Shown here one piece after another: positions 60,929-64,000 of a stretch of DNA of 64,000 nucleotides. Origin of the DNA: Chitinophaga polysaccharea. GTDB taxonomy: Bacteria > Bacteroidota > Bacteroidia > Chitinophagales > Chitinophagaceae. The stretch lies in the NCBI RefSeq assembly GCF_902150045.1, contig NZ_CABFVU010000001.1, forward strand, positions 1,240,001 to 1,304,000, read 5' to 3'. A program made the translations under genes and the position numbers. The notes below the pieces were generated by a model. It did not search any database, was not told where the DNA came from, and worked only from the letters and a program-made list of their open reading frames with translations. Numbering within the stretch: the first letter of the stretch is position 1; each line of letters starts with the position of its first letter.

Positions 60929-61696
60929 TTAAACCGCTTCTATTTTCGGCGGTACTGCTACCGATAATATTACGTAACAAATAAATATAAAGGGAACGGC
61001 AGCGAATTGCAGGAGCGGTATGCTTATAATGGTAAGAAGGATCAGCAGGAAACGGGGCCAGTTGGCCGCTAGGCTTTTACTTTTAAATTTCAGGCTGATC
61101 ATGGGGATTTCGGCCACCATCAGGTAACATAGCAGGGCAATGATGATATAGAGCACCCATATATTCTGGAACCAGTGGGCCAGGTTGAACGGGTTAAATA
61201 AAACGATCAAAGGGAAAGAGGCCACCAGCACGGCTACTGCGGGAGTTGGCACCCCGATGAAATTTTCCGACTGACGGGTATCAATATTGAACTTAGCCAG
61301 GCGATAGGCGGCGAAGCAGGGCACCAGTAAGGCCGGCGCCAGGTTGATGACAGACACATCAAAAACATCCGGTTGCTGGAAATACGCGCTGCGCAGGAGG
61401 CGGTACAGCATCATACCAGGTACCACGCCAAAAGTAACTACATCCGCCAGTGAATCCAGTTCTTTTCCCATAGGACCAGATACTTTGAGAAGACGGGCTA
61501 TCATGCCATCAAAAAAATCAAAGATCCCTGCAATCACTACCAGGGCGGAAGCCCAGTATACCGGTTCAGGGCTGATAATCGTATAGTCGGCACCGTTAAT
61601 CTCTGCGCGGTATTCAGGAGCGTGCAATATACAGATAATGGCCAGCGCACCGCAAAAGAGGTTACATAGGGTAAGAATATTCGGTAATTGTTTCAT
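60929..61696 (-). CDS. pssA: CDP-diacylglycerol-serine O-phosphatidyltransferase
   Basis: 255 residues with about seven membrane helices. The CDP-alcohol phosphatidyltransferase motif is FDFFDGMIARLL...GKELDSLAD near 58-85, with all Asp residues present. The N-terminus MKQLPNILTLCNLFCGALAI is typical of PssA type II. It makes phosphatidylserine, the precursor of phosphatidylethanolamine, in the inner membrane. No psd (decarboxylase) gene is adjacent in the window. It is separated from the peptidase upstream by a palindrome. Confidence 0.9.
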   Translation of the reverse strand: MKQLPNILTLCNLFCGALAIICILHAPEYRAEINGADYTIISPEPVYWASALVVIAGIFDFFDGMIARLLKVSGPMGKELDSLADVVTFGVVPGMMLYRLLRSAYFQQPDVFDVSVINLAPALLVPCFAAYRLAKFNIDTRQSENFIGVPTPAVAVLVASFPLIVLFNPFNLAHWFQNIWVLYIIIALLCYLMVAEIPMISLKFKSKSLAANWPRFLLILLTIISIPLLQFAAVPFIFICYVILSVAVPPKIEAV

Positions 61697-61795
61697 TAAC
61701 TATGATTATGATGATTTGTGATTATCCTGGTGAGCGAAGATAGAATATTGTCTTTTAATCTTTGCTTACCAGGATAATCATAAAAATCACCATCG
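61697..61795. repeat. GATT-rich palindrome between the aminopeptidase and pssA genes
   Basis: Arms TGATTATCCTGGTGAGCGAAGAT (read in two parts, 61719-61741) and its near-complement at 61758-61780, 21 of 23 bp paired. The outer flanks carry ATGATTATGATGATTTG and, on the other side, the roughly complementary AAAAATCACCATCG. The ATGATGATT unit matches the 9-bp units of copy B. It starts 16 nt after the aminopeptidase stop codon. Confidence 0.7.
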
Positions 61796-63088
61796 TTATT
61801 TTGCCATCAGCGCTTCAATTTCATCGGCAGTGATGGGAATATTCTTCATCAGGTCCACATTACCTTCGGCCGTGAGCCAGATATTGTTTTCGATGCGGAT
61901 ACCCAGTTGTTCTTCTTCAATATAAATCCCTGGTTCGATGGTCATTACAGCACCTACCGGGATTGGCTGATGGAAAGAAGGACCGAGGTCGTGCACATCC
62001 ACGCCGAGATGATGGGAAATGCCATGGTACAGGTATTTGCGGTAGGCCGGTGTTTCCGGGTCCTGGTTTTTTACCTGTTCTTCTGTAAGCAACCCGATCT
62101 TTATAAATTGTTTGGTGGCTTCCTCTCCTACCATTTCGTGGTATTTAGCGATGGTAATACCGGGGCGGAGAATGGATTTCGCGTAGTTATGCAGGTGCAG
62201 GCAGGCATCATATACCTGGCGCTGGCGTGGTGAAAATTTTCCGTTTACCGGTACTGAGCGGGTAAGATCGGCATTGTATCCGCCGTATTCCGCACCAAAA
62301 TCCATCAGGACCACTTCCCCGTCTTTACACTCCTGGTTATTGGAAACGTAGTGGAGGGTGCGCGCACGGTCGCCGGAAGCGATGATAGAGCCGTAAGCCT
62401 CGCCGCCGGAGCGGTTGCGCAGGAACTCGTGCAAAATTTCCGCGTGGATCTCATGTTCCCACACACCTGGTTTGATAAATTTCAGCAGGCGGCGGAAAGT
62501 TTTTTCCGTGATATCCATTGCTTCCTGCATCACTTTAATTTCTTCCGGTGTTTTTACCGCACGCAATTCTTTGAAGATAACGGCTGCGCGCAGGTAATTA
62601 TGCAGCGGGTAGCGTTCTTTCATTTCCTGTGCATAGCGGTAATCCCTTACCGGTACCAGGTTTGCCTTGCGATTATTTTCATTGGAATTCAGATAGATGT
62701 TGGCCGCATCGTTGATCCACTGTTGTAAAAGTGCATCCAGGCTATCGAGCCATATTACGGTAGACATACCGGATACAGCGTAGGCTTCATCTTTGCGTAA
62801 CCGGTGCCCGTCCCACTTTTCCTTTAATTCGTTCGGGCGTACCAATACCAGTACTTCGCGGTACTTAGGATCCGGGTTATCGGGAAACAATACCACCATG
62901 GTATCTTCCTGCTCAATACCTGTAAGCCAATACAGATCTGAGTTCTGTTTGAACTTGTACAAGGCGTCGCCATTGGTGGGCAGTTCGTCGTTGGAGTTGA
63001 TAATAGCTATAGACTGCGGCTGCATTTTAGCCACAAAGCGCTGGCGGTTCTTTACAAACAGCTGCGGATCCAAAGGCAGATTCTTCAT
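61796..63088 (-). CDS. Xaa-Pro aminopeptidase (M24B)
   Basis: About 430 residues from MKNLPLDPQLFVKNRQR; the frame is open back to 63304, but a promoter box lies inside that extension. An N-terminal creatinase-like domain (about 10-175) precedes the pita-bread fold. Its metal ligands are visible: VVLMDFGAEYGGYNADLTRS near 255 (two Asp), LYHGISHHLGVDVHD near 340 (His), MTIEPGIYI near 375 and IRIENN near 393 (two Glu). It removes N-terminal residues preceding proline in the cytoplasm. Confidence 0.92.
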   Translation of the reverse strand: MKNLPLDPQLFVKNRQRFVAKMQPQSIAIINSNDELPTNGDALYKFKQNSDLYWLTGIEQEDTMVVLFPDNPDPKYREVLVLVRPNELKEKWDGHRLRKDEAYAVSGMSTVIWLDSLDALLQQWINDAANIYLNSNENNRKANLVPVRDYRYAQEMKERYPLHNYLRAAVIFKELRAVKTPEEIKVMQEAMDITEKTFRRLLKFIKPGVWEHEIHAEILHEFLRNRSGGEAYGSIIASGDRARTLHYVSNNQECKDGEVVLMDFGAEYGGYNADLTRSVPVNGKFSPRQRQVYDACLHLHNYAKSILRPGITIAKYHEMVGEEATKQFIKIGLLTEEQVKNQDPETPAYRKYLYHGISHHLGVDVHDLGPSFHQPIPVGAVMTIEPGIYIEEEQLGIRIENNIWLTAEGNVDLMKNIPITADEIEALMAK

Positions 63089-63112
63089 GTCGCTTAATTT
63101 CAAATGAGGGCT

Positions 63113-63120
63113 CAAACCTA
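63113..63120 (-). promoter_or_regulatory. Promoter -7 box TAGGTTTG for the aminopeptidase
   Basis: A perfect TAnnTTTG on the minus strand, 24 nt before the ATG at 63088; the same octamer as at purS. It argues against the longer start at 63304. Confidence 0.6.
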
Positions 63121-63377
63121 TGTAAAATTCGGGAGGTAGAAATGTGAAAAGGGCTTGAATTAGCAAATCGGTCAATATCTGCAACATTAAATGACAAAAT
63201 CGTACTAATATTTCCTTACAACTAATTAATAGTATATTCTCTCTTTTTTGGTTAGACAATCTAGCAATGAACCACACACATTTTGAAGATATTGCAACGA
63301 TCACCCATAAAGCGGTAACTAATTTCTAAATTTCAATGGTATAACACCTATAGAATTCGATAATATCAAAAAATCGC

Positions 63378-63385
63378 TAGTTTTG
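63378..63385 (+). promoter_or_regulatory. Promoter -7 box TAGTTTTG for pckA
   Basis: A perfect TAnnTTTG 27 nt before the ATG at 63413. Confidence 0.6.
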
Positions 63386-63412
63386 CTTATACACCAAAAC
63401 AATCTTGCTTTT

Positions 63413-64000
63413 ATGCAAATAAGTAGCGTAAGGAATCCTGTTGCTGACTTACGGGGACTTGGCATAGAGAACGTAACGAACGTCTATTACCAACTGTCAC
63501 CCGAACAACTAGCGGAGCAAACGGTGGCCCGTAAACAAGGAGTATATGCCGATACAGGCGCATTGGCCGTAAACACCGGGGTGTATACCGGCCGCTCACC
63601 CAAAGACAAATTCATTGTAAAAGACAACATCACAACGGGCACTGTTAACTGGAACGATTTTAACCTCCCTATCTCTGAAGAAAATTTTGATCGTTTATAC
63701 AGCAGGATCACCCGTTATTTCAGCGGCAAAGATGTATGGGTGCGTGATTGCTATGCATGCGCCGACCAGGATTACCGGGTCAACATCAAAGTGATCACAG
63801 AATTGCCGTGGTCAAGCCTGTTCGCCTACAACATGTTTTTACGCCCTTCGGAAGATGAGCTGGATGAAATGCACACCGACTGGACCGTGATCCAGGCCCC
63901 CGGCTGCCTGGCGGATCCTGCTACCGACGGCACCCGCCAACAGAATTTCTCTGTAGTGAACTTTACCAGGAAGATCATTCTTATAGGCGGCAGCGCCTAT
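63413..64000 (+). CDS. pckA: Phosphoenolpyruvate carboxykinase (ATP), partial
   Basis: The first 196 codons are present and the gene runs off the right edge. The translation reads MQISSVRNPVADLRGLG and continues with the ATP-PEPCK blocks VYTGRSPKDKFIVKD near residue 62, VWVRDCYACAD near 105, FAYNMFLRP near 138, and NFTRKIILIGGSAY at the end. It converts oxaloacetate to PEP with ATP in gluconeogenesis. The catalytic P-loop lies beyond the window. It is divergent from the aminopeptidase gene. Confidence 0.93.
   Translation, partial: MQISSVRNPVADLRGLGIENVTNVYYQLSPEQLAEQTVARKQGVYADTGALAVNTGVYTGRSPKDKFIVKDNITTGTVNWNDFNLPISEENFDRLYSRITRYFSGKDVWVRDCYACADQDYRVNIKVITELPWSSLFAYNMFLRPSEDELDEMHTDWTVIQAPGCLADPATDGTRQQNFSVVNFTRKIILIGGSAY

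Larger units (their letters stand above)
63089..63412. other. Divergent promoter region between the aminopeptidase and pckA
   Basis: 324 bp. The aminopeptidase promoter box is at 63113-63120 (minus) and the pckA box at 63378-63385 (plus). The minus-strand frame remains open to 63304 but lies upstream of the promoter. I recognise nothing else in the stretch. Confidence 0.55.

Noticed and set aside
60540..61780. G-U pairing asymmetry as proof that the hairpins are selected at RNA level on the sense strand
   Set aside because: The purS-rsmI hairpin favours the sense strand, but the palindrome at 61719-61780 favours the opposite strand, so the asymmetry is not consistent.

Overview
The window looks like a chromosomal segment of a Bacteroidota bacterium, most likely a Chitinophaga-like member of the Chitinophagaceae. 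The signs are type IX secretion (T9SS) genes with gliding-motility C-terminal domains, PorP/SprF proteins, standalone PurS, weak Shine-Dalgarno sequences, and repeated TAnnTTTG promoter boxes in front of genes. I count 52 protein genes, two of them cut by the window ends. I see no rRNA, tRNA, CRISPR array, insertion sequence or prophage.

Layout. 1-5.8 kb: a cut NCS2 nucleobase permease diverges from a DNA-repair unit (ligase-associated DEXH helicase, PdeM nuclease, HDAC-like deacetylase), which converges on a LolD-type ATPase. 5.9-15.4 kb is housekeeping: a small acidic protein, FabI, RecN with a TPR lipid-or-envelope protein, a zinc-ribbon coiled-coil protein with a Nif3-like protein, an M32 carboxypeptidase, and a rhodanese-thioredoxin fusion with a TPMT-like methyltransferase. 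15.5-25 kb is the first T9SS block: two giant PKD-repeat proteins, a PorP/SprF protein and a tiny protein that is little more than a T9SS sorting domain. 25-29.4 kb: GrpE and DnaJ flanked by two rRNA-methyltransferase-like genes. 29.4-34.8 kb: a VWA lipoprotein-like protein, HPRT, a glucosaminidase-LysM protein, an O-methyltransferase and a LOG-family protein. 35.1-37 kb: a two-gene unit resembling aminophosphonate degradation genes. 37.2-44.1 kb: a small beta-barrel protein, a GlcD-type oxidase, and the second T9SS block (PorP/SprF plus a giant SBBP/PKD protein). 44.2-52.5 kb: RecG, citrate synthase, LptF/G, Tgt, a GT2 glycosyltransferase and RsmG. 52.6-64 kb: a CDF metal exporter, an ECF sigma unit, DinB and patatin-like proteins, an M1 peptidase, an AlkZ-like glycosylase, RsmI, PurS, PssA, an Xaa-Pro aminopeptidase and the start of ATP-dependent PEP carboxykinase.

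What stands out beyond ordinary annotation: a set of long intergenic palindromes sitting just after stop codons between co-oriented genes. Two of them (28.25-28.45 kb and 37.06-37.25 kb) are homologous; their stems are built from 9-bp ANNNTGATT units and have changed in sequence while staying self-complementary. Other points are promoter boxes only 4-8 nt before start codons (predicted leaderless mRNAs), a patatin homologue lacking both catalytic residues, a recG with no ATG/GTG/TTG start, a 67-bp tandem duplication that left fossil gene ends at the rsmG/CDF junction, and an ECF sigma operon whose partner is an RD-repeat membrane protein.
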